A stretch of 51,297 bases of DNA from an uncultured Prevotellaceae bacterium (lineage in GTDB: Bacteria; Bacteroidota; Bacteroidia; Bacteroidales; Bacteroidaceae), in assembly GCA_946185285.1 (NCBI GenBank), contig CAMHIS010000007.1, forward strand, positions 1 to 51,297, given 5' to 3'. Made by a program: the position numbers and the translations under genes. Of this stretch, positions 1 to 8,487 are shown in pieces. Each line of letters begins with the position of its first letter. Position 1 is the stretch's first letter. The notes under the pieces were generated by a model. The model saw only the letters and a program-made list of their open reading frames with translations. It was not told where the DNA came from and ran no database searches.

Positions 1-1573
1 AGGTGGCAATCAGGTCGGCAATCTTCTGACCACGCAGCATCGGGTCGAAGGCACCAACCAACGAGAGACCCATCGGACGCATCTTCATGCGGTACGGACT
101 CTTGTCGCCACGAGAGTCGAGATATACGCCAAACTCACCGGCCACACCCTCGACCGAATAGTACCACTGTCCCTCGGGCACCTTGATAATAGGCTTCTGC
201 TTGACGTAGAAGTCGCCCTCGGGAATGTTGTCGATGAGCTGCTCGATGATGTTGAGGCTCTGGTACATCTCGTTGATGTGGACGAGGTAACGGTCCATAG
301 AGTCACAGCCGCTGAGCGTACATTGTTCCCACTCCACCTTGTCGTACATGTCGTAGGGGTGGTTCTTGCGCACGTCGTTCTTCCAACCCGAAGCACGGCC
401 GGCAGGACCGGTGACAGCATAGCTGATGCAATCCTCAAGGCTCATCGGGCCGCAGTTCTCCAAGCGGTTATGGGTGATGATGTTATCGCCGAAGATGTCC
501 ATGTATTCCTGAATCGTAGGACGCAGATACTTCACCAGGTCCTTGCAGTTCTTGACGAAGTTCGGGTCGATGTCGTCCTGCAAGCCGCCGATACGATAGT
601 AGTTCTGAATCAGTCGTCCGCCCGTGGTCTCCTCCATGCAGTTCAGCACGTGCTCACGGTCACGCATACCATAAAGCATACCTGTCAGAGCACCCAGGTC
701 CTGAGCCACACACGAGGTGTAGAGCAGGTGGGAGTCGAGACGCTGAAGCTCGTCCATGATGGTACGGATGTACTTGATGCGGTCGGTCAGCTGAACCTCC
801 AAAGCCTCTTCGATGACGCCAACCAGTGCATGACGGTGCTGCATGGCTCCCAGATAGTTAAGGCGATCGGTTAAAGCAAGCGTTTGGGGATAGGTCATGC
901 CTTCCCACATCTTCTCAATGGCACGATGGATATAGCCGAGGTGCGGATAGATGCGCTTGACGGTTTCCCCGTCAAGTACTGTCTGCAGGCGGAGCACACC
1001 GTGGGTAGCGGGGTGCTGCGGGCCGATGTTGATGACGTAGTCGTTGTCGCCAAACAGTTTGTTCTGCTTCGACTGCAGGTTACCGTCCTTGTCGATGTAA
1101 TACTCCAAACCGTAGTCGGGCTCCACGTCGTCCTCCAGTGAATACTCGTCGTTGAACTTCCAGTCCTTGCGGAAGGGGAAGCCCTTGAAATCGGTACGCA
1201 GGAAGAGACGGCGCATATCGGGATGCCCTAAGAAGACGATGCCGTAGAAGTCGTAGACTTCGCGCTCCAGCAGGTCGGCCACTTTCCAGATATTAATAAC
1301 AGAAGGAATGTAGGACAACTGCTGTCCGTCTGTCTCGCCTGTCCCGTTGGAGGCGATACCGTCGCCGCAAACCTGCGTCTTGGCCTGCATTTTGACTGAG
1401 CAACGCTCGTGGGTCTTGGTGTTCTCAAGAATGTAGATACAGCCAAGGCCCTCTTCAGCGCCAAAGTCCTCGCCGACGATGGTGACGAGGTAGTCGAAGC
1501 CCTTCTTCTCCTTCAAGTTCTGCATCTCCTGCACGAACTTTCCAAATTCAAATGATAAGAACTCTAACTTCAT
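1..1573 (-). CDS. nuoCD: NADH-quinone oxidoreductase subunit C/D fusion, 3' end cut by window
   Basis: Fused NuoC-NuoD subunit of respiratory complex I, in the peripheral arm that passes electrons toward quinone. About 524 codons are present. The NuoC part covers roughly residues 1-165, with the conserved EREVYDFYGIVFLGHPDMRR stretch. The NuoD part starts near residue 178 with NIGPQHPATHGVLRL, followed by YIHRAIEKMWEG and GMLYGMRDREHVLN. The C-terminus of NuoD lies beyond the window start. The start ATG (1571-1573) overlaps the nuoB stop as ATGA, so translation is probably coupled. C/D fusion is usual in Bacteroidetes complex I. The gene belongs to a nuoA-nuoB-nuoCD operon read leftward. Confidence 0.95.
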   Translation of the reverse strand, partial: MKLEFLSFEFGKFVQEMQNLKEKKGFDYLVTIVGEDFGAEEGLGCIYILENTKTHERCSVKMQAKTQVCGDGIASNGTGETDGQQLSYIPSVINIWKVADLLEREVYDFYGIVFLGHPDMRRLFLRTDFKGFPFRKDWKFNDEYSLEDDVEPDYGLEYYIDKDGNLQSKQNKLFGDNDYVINIGPQHPATHGVLRLQTVLDGETVKRIYPHLGYIHRAIEKMWEGMTYPQTLALTDRLNYLGAMQHRHALVGVIEEALEVQLTDRIKYIRTIMDELQRLDSHLLYTSCVAQDLGALTGMLYGMRDREHVLNCMEETTGGRLIQNYYRIGGLQDDIDPNFVKNCKDLVKYLRPTIQEYMDIFGDNIITHNRLENCGPMSLEDCISYAVTGPAGRASGWKNDVRKNHPYDMYDKVEWEQCTLSGCDSMDRYLVHINEMYQSLNIIEQLIDNIPEGDFYVKQKPIIKVPEGQWYYSVEGVAGEFGVYLDSRGDKSPYRMKMRPMGLSLVGAFDPMLRGQKIADLIAT

Positions 1574-2307
1574 ACTGCAGCCTCCTCCTTTCTTGTGGAT
1601 TGCGACTCCGTCGCAGCCTTCATCTCCTCTACAAACTCCTGGGGAACGTCCGTCACCACAATCGGCTCGCGTCGGTGGTCGTCGAGCTTCGAGCGGAACG
1701 TCAGCTCCTCGTTCGATACGCCCAGTTCCTTCTCTGCAGCGCTCTGCTTGTGGTTGGCGCCACCGAAGAACTTCTCGGCCTTCACCTTACGCTGCAGCTG
1801 CATCATGCCATACATGATAGCCTCCGGGCGTGGGGGACAGCCGGGGATGAACACATCGACGGGCACAATCTCCTCGATGCCCTTCACCACGTGGTAGCTC
1901 GACTTGAACGGGCCGCCGCTGATGGCACAGCCGCCGACGGCAATGACATACTTCGGCTCGGCCATCTGGTCGTAAAGACGCTTCATGGCAGGAGCCATCT
2001 TGTGGGTGATGGTGCCGGCACACATGATGAGGTCGGCCTGACGGGGTGAGTTACGAGTCACCTCAAAGCCGAAACGGGCAAAGTCGTAACGGGCACAGCC
2101 GCAGGCCATGAACTCAATACCGCAGCACGACGTGGCAAACGTCAGCGACCACAGCGAATTGGCACGCCCCCAGTTGATCAGCTTGTCCAACGAACCCGTG
2201 ATGACGTTCACGCCACCCTCGTGCAGCTCGTCGATAATCTTCTCCAGCGACTCGTTGTCGTTCCACTCGTCGTATGGAATAGACTTGATTTTCGGTTTCA
2301 TTTCCAT
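1570..2307 (-). CDS. nuoB: NADH-quinone oxidoreductase subunit B
   Basis: Complex I subunit carrying the terminal [4Fe-4S] cluster N2, which hands electrons to quinone. The 245-residue protein shows the cluster cysteines in ATSCCGIEFMACGCARYD, the VGGCAISGGPF segment and VFIPGCPPRPEAIMYG. The start is taken as the ATG at 2305-2307 because AAGGAG lies 8 nt upstream and the first residues (MEMKPKIKS) fit the family. The same frame is open upstream into nuoA, but that extension is nuoA sequence read in another frame. The start overlaps the nuoA stop by 10 bp and the stop overlaps the nuoCD start. The C-terminal tail (after EFVEEMKAATES) is charged and looks lineage-specific. Confidence 0.95.
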   Translation of the reverse strand: MEMKPKIKSIPYDEWNDNESLEKIIDELHEGGVNVITGSLDKLINWGRANSLWSLTFATSCCGIEFMACGCARYDFARFGFEVTRNSPRQADLIMCAGTITHKMAPAMKRLYDQMAEPKYVIAVGGCAISGGPFKSSYHVVKGIEEIVPVDVFIPGCPPRPEAIMYGMMQLQRKVKAEKFFGGANHKQSAAEKELGVSNEELTFRSKLDDHRREPIVVTDVPQEFVEEMKAATESQSTRKEEAAV

Positions 2308-2648
2308 TCCAACGCTCCTTTCCGCCAGGCGTAGGCCAGACCCAGCGCTAATACTACAAGGAAGAACCCGATGGAGAGCAATGCCATCGCACCGAACTCT
2401 TTCACCACAACTGCCCACGGATACAGAAACACTGTTTCCACATCGAACATGAGGAACAAGATGGCGAACAGGTAGAAGCCTATACTCACAGGAATCCACG
2501 ACGTACCCCGGGTGGGAATACCACTCTCATAGGGTTCGCCTTTCACCTTTGCGTATGAGCGTGGACCAATAAGCTTAGCCACAAGGTAAGCTGCCGCCAC
2601 CAATGTAAATGCCGTCAGCAAGACGGTAATTAACAAAGTGAAATTCAT
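2298..2648 (-). CDS. nuoA: NADH-quinone oxidoreductase subunit A
   Basis: Small membrane subunit of complex I, 116 residues, normal for the family. Three hydrophobic helices are visible: residues about 4-25, 55-75 and 85-108. The conserved motifs YESGIPTRGTSW and FLMFDVETVFLYPWA are both present. It is first in the leftward nuo operon and overlaps nuoB by 10 bp. A Bacteroidetes -7 box lies about 43 bp upstream on the minus strand. Confidence 0.95.
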   Translation of the reverse strand: MNFTLLITVLLTAFTLVAAAYLVAKLIGPRSYAKVKGEPYESGIPTRGTSWIPVSIGFYLFAILFLMFDVETVFLYPWAVVVKEFGAMALLSIGFFLVVLALGLAYAWRKGALEWK

Positions 2649-2691
2649 AAAAGTTTATTTTGTTATAACAATAGTTCGCTTTTAAGCGGTG

Positions 2692-2699
2692 CAAAGTTA
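2692..2699 (-). promoter_or_regulatory. -7 promoter box for nuoA operon
   Basis: TAACTTTG on the minus strand matches the Bacteroidetes -7 consensus TAnnTTTG, about 43 bp before the nuoA start. A clear -33 TTTG is not seen, only a TTG-containing run at about the right distance. It is divergent from the topB promoter. Confidence 0.55.
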
Positions 2700-2752
2700 C
2701 TAAAAAAAAATGAAACAATCAGAATAAATACAGAAAATTTGCAAAAAAAACG

Positions 2753-2760
2753 TACCTTTG
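2753..2760 (+). promoter_or_regulatory. -7 promoter box for topB
   Basis: TACCTTTG fits TAnnTTTG and is followed by C, as is common in this group. It lies 32 bp before the topB start. No TTTG is found at the usual 20-bp spacing upstream. Confidence 0.55.
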
Positions 2761-2792
2761 CAATCTCAATCAATAATAAAGACAAAAATAAA

Positions 2793-4850
2793 ATGACAGT
2801 CTGCATAGCAGAAAAGCCCAGCGTAGCCAAGGATATTGCACGAATAATCGGTGCGACGGCCTCGCATGACGGCTATATGGAAGGTAATGGTTACCAGGTG
2901 ACTTGGACCTTCGGACACTTGTGTACACTGAAGGAACCGGGAGACTACACACCAGCCTGGAAATCGTGGGCACTGACACAACTGCCTATGGTGCCGTCGC
3001 GCTTCGGCATCAAGCTCATCCCTGACCGCGGAATAGAGAAACAGTTTGCTACAATCGAGCGGCTGATGCAGGCGGCTGACAGTATCGTCAACTGCGGCGA
3101 CGCCGGACAGGAAGGAGAGCTGATTCAGCGGTGGGTGATGCAGAAGGCCGGAGCGAAGTGCCCTGTGAAGCGCCTCTGGATCTCGTCGATGACCGACGAG
3201 GCCATCCGCGAGGGCTTTGCCAACCTGAAGGACCAGCAAAACTACCAGCCCCTCTATATGGCAGGTCTGAGCCGGGCCATCGGCGACTGGCTCCTTGGTA
3301 TGAACGCTACGCGCCTCTATACGCTGAAGTATGGCCAGAACCGCCAGGTGCTCTCCATCGGTCGGGTTCAGACTCCGACCCTCGCCCTTATCGTCAACCG
3401 CCAGAAAGAGATTGAGAATTTCAAGCCTGAGCCTTACTGGGTGTTGGCCACCGTCTATCGCGATACTACGTTCACTGCCACCAAAGGCAAGTTTACCTCG
3501 AAGGAGGAAGGTGAAAAAGCCTTTGCTACCATTGAGGGTAAGCCTTTTGAAGTGACGAAGGTGGAGAAGAAGGAGGGTAGGGAACAGCCTCCGCAACTCT
3601 ACGACCTAACCTCACTGCAGGTGGACTGCAATCGTAAGTTCGGCTTTTCGGCTGAGATGACGCTGAACCTTATACAGAGCCTGTACGAGAAGAAGTACAC
3701 CACCTATCCGCGTGTTGACACACAGTATCTGTCCGACGACATCTACCCCAAGTGTCCGCAGACCCTCAACGGACTTTACCAGACGAAGTTCGGCGGTGTG
3801 AGTCCATACGCTGATTTTATCAAGCCTATCGGCGGCAAGCCTCTGAAGAAGACCAAGCGCGTGTTCGACTCTTCAAAGGTCACCGACCACCACGCTATTA
3901 TCCCCACAGGTGTCGTTCCCCAGTACCTCAGCGATGCTGAGCAAAAAGTCTACGACCTCGTGGCCCGTCGCTTTATCGGTGTCTTCCTGCCCGACTGCAA
4001 GTTCTCGACGACAACAGTGATAGGCGTCGTTCATGGAGACGAGGATGTGGAGTTTAAGGTCTCCGGTAAGGAAATATTGGAGCCGGGTTGGCGCATTGTC
4101 AGAGAGAAGACCGCGGAAAACGCTGAGAATTCCGAGAATCCTGAAAAGACCAATGACGAGGAGCGTACCCTTCCTACCTTTGTCAAAGGCGAGAGCGGAG
4201 ACCACAAGCCTACGCTTACGGAAAAGTGGACAACACCTCCACCTTATTATAATGAGGCCTCTCTGCTGCGGGCAATGGAGACAGCAGGCAAGTTCGTGGA
4301 GGATGAAAGCCTGCGCGCTGCCATGAAGGAGAACGGTATCGGCCGTCCGTCATCGCGTGCCAGCATCATCGAAACCCTCTTCAAACGGCACTACATCAAG
4401 CGCGACCGCAAACGGCTTATTGCTACGCCGACGGGTATCGAGCTTATAGACCTCATCCGCGAGGAACTGCTGAAAAGCTGTGAGTTGACAGGCATCTGGG
4501 AAAAGAAACTCCGCGACATAGAGCACCAGAAATACGATGCCCAGCAGTTTATCGAGGAACTCAAGGCCCAAGTCTCTGAGATTGTCAGTGAGGTGATGAG
4601 CGACTCGTCGAACCGTCGTGTCACCGTTCTCACAGATGCAGAGCTGAAGAAAGTGAAGTCGCCGAAGGCTGAGTCAGCACCGAAGAGTAAGTCCCAGCGC
4701 CAGAAGGCGGAGTCGACGCCTGTCGTCGGCCAGCCCTGTCCCCTCTGTGGCAAGGGCCATGTTGTCAAGGGTAGGACGGCCTATGGCTGTTCGGAGTGGA
4801 AGAACGGCTGCACTTACCGTCTGCCTTTCGACGATATCAGCAAGCCTTAG
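2793..4850 (+). CDS. topB: DNA topoisomerase III (type IA)
   Basis: Type IA topoisomerase of 685 residues that cuts and passes single DNA strands to decatenate or relax DNA. The N-terminal TOPRIM fold begins with CIAEKPSVAKDIARIIG (Glu7). The catalytic tyrosine is Tyr305 in KKYTTYPRVDTQYL. VLSIGRVQTPTLALIV and KENGIGRPSSRASIIETL are family hallmarks. The C-terminus carries a four-cysteine ribbon (CPLCGKG...YGCSEWKNGC), as in topoisomerase C-terminal repeats. The ATG at 2793 is chosen because the upstream in-frame codons overlap the promoter and are not conserved-looking. Oddity: the TOPRIM motif reads DAGQEGE instead of DPDREGE, so the second metal-binding Asp is Gly105. Confidence 0.95.
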   Translation: MTVCIAEKPSVAKDIARIIGATASHDGYMEGNGYQVTWTFGHLCTLKEPGDYTPAWKSWALTQLPMVPSRFGIKLIPDRGIEKQFATIERLMQAADSIVNCGDAGQEGELIQRWVMQKAGAKCPVKRLWISSMTDEAIREGFANLKDQQNYQPLYMAGLSRAIGDWLLGMNATRLYTLKYGQNRQVLSIGRVQTPTLALIVNRQKEIENFKPEPYWVLATVYRDTTFTATKGKFTSKEEGEKAFATIEGKPFEVTKVEKKEGREQPPQLYDLTSLQVDCNRKFGFSAEMTLNLIQSLYEKKYTTYPRVDTQYLSDDIYPKCPQTLNGLYQTKFGGVSPYADFIKPIGGKPLKKTKRVFDSSKVTDHHAIIPTGVVPQYLSDAEQKVYDLVARRFIGVFLPDCKFSTTTVIGVVHGDEDVEFKVSGKEILEPGWRIVREKTAENAENSENPEKTNDEERTLPTFVKGESGDHKPTLTEKWTTPPPYYNEASLLRAMETAGKFVEDESLRAAMKENGIGRPSSRASIIETLFKRHYIKRDRKRLIATPTGIELIDLIREELLKSCELTGIWEKKLRDIEHQKYDAQQFIEELKAQVSEIVSEVMSDSSNRRVTVLTDAELKKVKSPKAESAPKSKSQRQKAESTPVVGQPCPLCGKGHVVKGRTAYGCSEWKNGCTYRLPFDDISKP

Positions 4851-4894
4851 ACTACTTTTTCTCGGAATTATTTGGCCGTTTCACTTTTTTTACC

Positions 4895-4902
4895 GATATT
4901 TG
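4895..4902 (+). promoter_or_regulatory. Candidate promoter for the RNR-tail gene
   Basis: GATATTTG at 4895-4902 is one base off TAnnTTTG. TTTG at 4871-4874 lies exactly 20 bp upstream, the normal Bacteroidetes -33/-7 spacing. Confidence 0.45.
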
Positions 4903-4924
4903 CAGCATTATTAAATTGTATAGT

Positions 4925-5635
4925 ATGACAACGGAACAGAATCTGAACGAGGTGGTGCGTGCTTTGGCACGCATCAGCGAGAAGGGAGAGAACCCTATGG
5001 CCGAGAATGTGATTGCCGACATGCTTAGTCGCTGTATGAAGTCTCTCCGTCCGGAGGAAGCAAAAGCACTGACACAACTGTCGGTCCAGGCCCTCGAATA
5101 CGCCATCGGGAACCGGCATCCCGATGTCACCGAGGTGCGACCGCAGGTGCTGGAGTGCGACGTGGTGCGCTTCCAGAACAATAAGGAGAAGTGGGTGGCC
5201 TTGGTGGGATTGCTCGACGGCCGGCCCTACGAAATCTTTACTGGTCTTCAGGACGACGACGAGGGCATTGTGTTGCCTAAGACCGTTACACGCGGAAAAA
5301 TTCTGAAACAGGTGAACCCCGACGGCACAAAGCGCTACGATTTCCAGTTCGAGAACAAGCGCGGCTACAAGACCACCGTCGAGGGACTCTCGGAGAAGTT
5401 CAACCCCGAGTACTGGAACTATGCCAAGCTCATCTCCGGCGTGCTGCGCTACCGCATGCCCATCAATCACGTCATCAAGCTCGTGGCCTCGCTGCAGTTG
5501 CAGAACGAGAACATCAACACGTGGAAGGTTGGCGTTGAGCGCGCCTTGAAGAAATATGCCGGCGGTGCTGCCGACGTAACAGAACCTGCCGATGAAACTG
5601 CAGACGTACATCCGACTGGAGAAGCTGAGGTTTAG
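4925..5635 (+). CDS. Stand-alone C-terminal domain of class II (B12-dependent) ribonucleotide reductase
   Basis: A 236-residue protein. Residues about 75-215 (VLECDVVRFQNNKEKWVALV, then PYEIFTGLQDDDEG, RYDFQFENKRGYKTTVEGLS, EYWNYAKLISGVLRYRMPI and INTWKVGVERALKKY) match, from memory of the family, the region near the C-terminus of Bacteroidetes adenosylcobalamin-dependent RNR. The catalytic barrel and the cysteine-rich redox tail are both missing. The first 75 residues are a predicted helical segment not recognised from RNR. The frame is clean, so this is probably a working gene rather than decay. Function is unknown; a regulatory or partner role with the full RNR is inference. The last 44 bp overlap folB, suggesting coupled translation. 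Confidence 0.8.
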   Translation: MTTEQNLNEVVRALARISEKGENPMAENVIADMLSRCMKSLRPEEAKALTQLSVQALEYAIGNRHPDVTEVRPQVLECDVVRFQNNKEKWVALVGLLDGRPYEIFTGLQDDDEGIVLPKTVTRGKILKQVNPDGTKRYDFQFENKRGYKTTVEGLSEKFNPEYWNYAKLISGVLRYRMPINHVIKLVASLQLQNENINTWKVGVERALKKYAGGAADVTEPADETADVHPTGEAEV

Positions 5636-5978
5636 GGCGCTGCACGGCGTGCTGCCCCAGGAGCGCCAGGTTGGCGGCGACTTCACCGTCACCCTGCGCA
5701 TCGGCTACCCGTGGCAGGCGTCGATGGACTCCGACGCCGTCGCCGACACCCTCGACTACGCCGCCGTCTACCGCCTTGTACAGCGTGAGATGGTTCTCCC
5801 ATCTCAACTCCTGGAGCATGTAGCCGGCCGCATTGCAAAAGCCCTGCTGCGCGACTTCCCGCAGATCACCTCCATCGACCTCTGGCTGACCAAGACATGC
5901 CCGCCGATGGGTGCCGACGGCGAGGGTGCCGGTGTGGAGCTACACTTAATAAATGATAAATCTGAGCCGACATTATAG
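5592..5978 (+). CDS. folB: Dihydroneopterin aldolase
   Basis: Folate-pathway enzyme converting 7,8-dihydroneopterin to 6-hydroxymethyl-dihydropterin and glycolaldehyde. The 128-residue length is typical. The signature FRALHGVLPQERQVGGDF is present, with the substrate-binding Glu in PQE, and the C-terminal lysine motif LTKTCPPM carries the catalytic Lys. VADTLDYAAVYRLV and LLEHVAGRIA are also family segments. The ATG start lies inside the preceding gene (44-bp overlap), so the two are probably translated in tandem. Confidence 0.92.
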   Translation: MKLQTYIRLEKLRFRALHGVLPQERQVGGDFTVTLRIGYPWQASMDSDAVADTLDYAAVYRLVQREMVLPSQLLEHVAGRIAKALLRDFPQITSIDLWLTKTCPPMGADGEGAGVELHLINDKSEPTL

Positions 5979-5998
5979 CTTTTTTAACGGAAAAGCCG

Positions 5999-6006
5999 TA
6001 CCTTTG
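5999..6006 (+). promoter_or_regulatory. -7 promoter box very close to amidase start
   Basis: TACCTTTG matches TAnnTTTG perfectly but ends only 5 nt before the amidase ATG. If it is used, the transcript would be leaderless or nearly so. No -33 TTTG is seen. Confidence 0.4.
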
Positions 6007-6011
6007 CACAA

Positions 6012-7289
6012 ATGATATACAGAAGACTGACCGCTATCCTTGTAATACTCCTGAGCCTCGCCCTGTCTGTGGACGCTGCCCAGAAGAAAAGTTTTACGCT
6101 GTGCATCGATGCCGGTCATGGCGGCGGTGACCCTGGAGCCAAGGGTAAGATTTCGAAGGAGAAGACGCTCACGCTGCGCTATGCACTGGCCTTCGGTCGC
6201 ATCATCGAGCAGAACTGTCCTGATGTGAATGTCATCTATACCCGTAAGACCGACCGCTTCATCGAACTGTGGCAGCGCGCCGAGATTGCCAACAAGGCCA
6301 AGGCCGACCTCTTCGTCTCCGTACACATCAACTCTCTGCCGAAAGGACATGTTGCCCGCGGCTACCAGACCTACACACTGGGCCGCAGCCGTCGCGACGG
6401 CAACAAGCAGGGCTATATAGAGAACCTGGAGGTGGCCAAGCGCGAGAACTCCGTCATCCTCTACGAGAAGGACTATCAGCAGCACTATGAGGGTTTCGAC
6501 CCTAACTCGCCCGAGAGCAATATCCTCTTCGAACTGGTGCAGGACAAGAACCTGGAGAACAGCATCCAGCTGGCCAAATTCATGCAGAAGAACATCTGCT
6601 CGGCAACGGGGCGTCAAGATAAGGGCGTCTATCAGGACAACCTCGCCGTGCTGCGCCTGACGTCGATGCCTGCCTGCCTGATGGAGCTGGGCTTCATCTC
6701 TACCCCCGACGAGGAGCAGTACATGAACAGCGACCGTGCCCTGCAGCAGTACACACGCGGTTTCTACAACGCTTTCGTAGCTTATAAAAATAAGGTGGCG
6801 CCCAACATCAAGGTGCCCTACAAGCCAATAGCTCAGTTGCCGGATCCTGCCCCGGCGGAGGAAAAGCAGCCGGACGGGAAGCAGCAGCCCGCCGAGAATC
6901 TGCAACAGCCCGCCGAGAATACGCAACAGCCCATGGAACAGCCAGCCCCCCAGACGCTGTTGCCGCAGCCTGCCACTGACGAGAAGCCCGCAGAGCCTGC
7001 CACCGCTGACGAGGCTCCTGTCTTCAAAGTCCAGATTCTGACAAGCGGCAGTGTGCTGAAGCCTGGCAACCGTCTGCTGAAAGGACGTACCGACGCTGCC
7101 TACTACCGCGAGGGCGGTATCTATAAGTACACTGTCGGCGCGTCGACCAACTACCAGGAAATCTACCAGCTTCGCAAGCAGGTGCTCCCGAAGTTCCCGG
7201 AGGCCTTCATCATTGCTTTCCGAGGCGACAAGAAGATGGATGTCAACGAGGCTATACGCGAGTATAAAAAAAGAAAAGGTAAGAAGTAA
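6012..7289 (+). CDS. N-acetylmuramoyl-L-alanine amidase (Amidase_3) with C-terminal SPOR-like domain
   Basis: Secreted peptidoglycan amidase that cuts the bond between MurNAc and L-Ala of the stem peptide, used in cell separation or wall turnover. It has 425 residues. A signal peptide (residues 1-23, ending VDA) is followed by the Amidase_3 domain at about 25-260: CIDAGHGGGDPGAKG (zinc His), TRKTDRFIELWQRAEIAN, LFVSVHINS (zinc His) and MELGFISTPDEEQYM (catalytic Glu). Residues about 275-335 form a low-complexity Pro/Gln/Glu linker with repeated QPAEN units. Residues 340-418 (FKVQILTSG..., YKYTVGASTNYQEIYQLRKQ) resemble a SPOR-type domain that binds denuded glycan at the division site. It is followed 19 bp later by an MCE-family gene, an arrangement often seen in Bacteroidetes. 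Confidence 0.92.
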   Translation: MIYRRLTAILVILLSLALSVDAAQKKSFTLCIDAGHGGGDPGAKGKISKEKTLTLRYALAFGRIIEQNCPDVNVIYTRKTDRFIELWQRAEIANKAKADLFVSVHINSLPKGHVARGYQTYTLGRSRRDGNKQGYIENLEVAKRENSVILYEKDYQQHYEGFDPNSPESNILFELVQDKNLENSIQLAKFMQKNICSATGRQDKGVYQDNLAVLRLTSMPACLMELGFISTPDEEQYMNSDRALQQYTRGFYNAFVAYKNKVAPNIKVPYKPIAQLPDPAPAEEKQPDGKQQPAENLQQPAENTQQPMEQPAPQTLLPQPATDEKPAEPATADEAPVFKVQILTSGSVLKPGNRLLKGRTDAAYYREGGIYKYTVGASTNYQEIYQLRKQVLPKFPEAFIIAFRGDKKMDVNEAIREYKKRKGKK

Positions 7290-7308
7290 AGATATTAAAA
7301 AGATTGTC

Positions 7309-8211
7309 ATGAAATTCTTAACGAAGGAAGTACAGATTGCACTTGTGGCCATTCTTGGCCTGGTGATATTATTCTTTGGCATGAAGTTCCTGAAGGGACT
7401 GAGCATGTTCTCTGAAGGCAACAGCTACGTGGTCTTGTTCGACGATGTCACAGGACTGTCGGCCTCAAGTCCCGTTTATGTCAACGGCGTGAAGGTAGGC
7501 ACTGTAGAGTCTATCGACTGCAACTATGCCCAACCTGACCACATCATTGCCTCTGTCGGGCTTGACGAGCAATTGGTGCTGCCACAGGGAACATCGGCCG
7601 AGATTGCAAGCGACCTGCTTGGCAACGTGCGTCTTGAGCTGAAGTTAGGCGACCCGCTGGGCGGCAAGATGGCCGTCGGCGACACCATTGTAGGACAGAC
7701 TGCTTCGGGCCTGATGGCGAAGGCTGCCGGTATGGTGCCCCAGATAGAGCAAATGCTGCCCAAACTCGACTCCATACTGGCTTCGGTCAATACGCTGCTG
7801 GCCGACCCGACCATTGCCCAGTCTCTTCATAACGTTGAGAATATCACTGCCGGACTGACAACCACTACCCAGCAGTTGCACCTGCTGACGCAGAGCCTGA
7901 ACCGCCAGTTGCCCGGCATCATGAGTAAGGCCGACGGCGTGATGGCCAATGCCGACACCCTGACCCATAGTCTGACAACACTCGACATCGCCTCAACGAT
8001 GGCTAAGGTCGACCAAACCATGCACAATGTGGAGCAGTTGACGGCCCGTCTGAACTCGGACGAAGGCACTTTAGGGCTGCTTATGCGCGACCCCGGACTG
8101 TATAACAATCTGAATGCGACGATGATGCATGCCGACTCGTTGATGATTGATTTAAAGAACCATCCGAAGCGCTACGTTCACTTCTCGGTTTTTGGCAAGA
8201 AAGATAAGTAA
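7309..8211 (+). CDS. MCE/MlaD-family lipid-transport substrate-binding protein
   Basis: A 300-residue inner-membrane-anchored MCE protein of the Mla type, which binds phospholipid for transport between inner and outer membrane. Residues about 7-27 form a single N-terminal transmembrane helix (VQIALVAILGLVILFFGMKF). The MCE domain follows at about 38-120 (YVVLFDDVTGLSASSPVYVN, GVKVGTVESI, LELKLG). The C-terminal half is a long helical region with heptad-like leucines. The ATG at 7309 is chosen because the longer open frame overlaps the amidase gene. The MlaE/MlaF partners are not in the window. Confidence 0.88.
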   Translation: MKFLTKEVQIALVAILGLVILFFGMKFLKGLSMFSEGNSYVVLFDDVTGLSASSPVYVNGVKVGTVESIDCNYAQPDHIIASVGLDEQLVLPQGTSAEIASDLLGNVRLELKLGDPLGGKMAVGDTIVGQTASGLMAKAAGMVPQIEQMLPKLDSILASVNTLLADPTIAQSLHNVENITAGLTTTTQQLHLLTQSLNRQLPGIMSKADGVMANADTLTHSLTTLDIASTMAKVDQTMHNVEQLTARLNSDEGTLGLLMRDPGLYNNLNATMMHADSLMIDLKNHPKRYVHFSVFGKKDK

Positions 8212-8487
8212 TTTTATTTTTGTCTAAATAATAATTTTCCTGAAAGTCCGATTGCATGAATCGCAATGTACTGAATGACAGGGAGTTCTATATTTGCAAT
8301 AGTCTTGCTTTCAGAAAAACTGTGAAACATCCTAAATGTCGTTAAGATAGTCAGTTACGTGGGAAACTTTTTGGTGTAAAAAAATGCGTATTTGCGTAAT
8401 TCAAAAAAAAAGGCGAACTTTGCACTCGATATTTAAAACCATAAGAGAAATCTTATAACATTATTATTAAATAACTTAAAACGCCAG
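8212..8487. other. Intergenic region before dnaA
   Basis: 276 bp, AT-rich, holding the dnaA promoter. No cluster of DnaA boxes (TTATCCACA type) is seen, so it does not look like oriC. A 5-bp inverted repeat (ATTGC...GCAAT, about 8252-8269) is too weak to call. No open frame worth reporting. Confidence 0.6.
8391..8422 (+). promoter_or_regulatory. dnaA promoter
   Basis: TTTG at 8391-8394 (-33) and GAACTTTG at 8415-8422 (-7, one base off consensus) are separated by 20 bp, leaving a 5' leader of about 60 nt before the dnaA ATG. Confidence 0.55.

Noticed and set aside
2307..2499. Longer NuoB with about 64 extra N-terminal residues
   Set aside because: The extension is nuoA read in another frame; a good ribosome site precedes the ATG at 2307.
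5978..5996. Terminator hairpin GCTTTT...AAAAGC after folB
   Set aside because: Only six AT-rich pairs and overlapping the next promoter; too weak to call.
8212..8487. oriC upstream of dnaA
   Set aside because: No DnaA-box cluster and no 13-mer-like melting region beyond general AT-richness; Bacteroidetes origins are often not beside dnaA.
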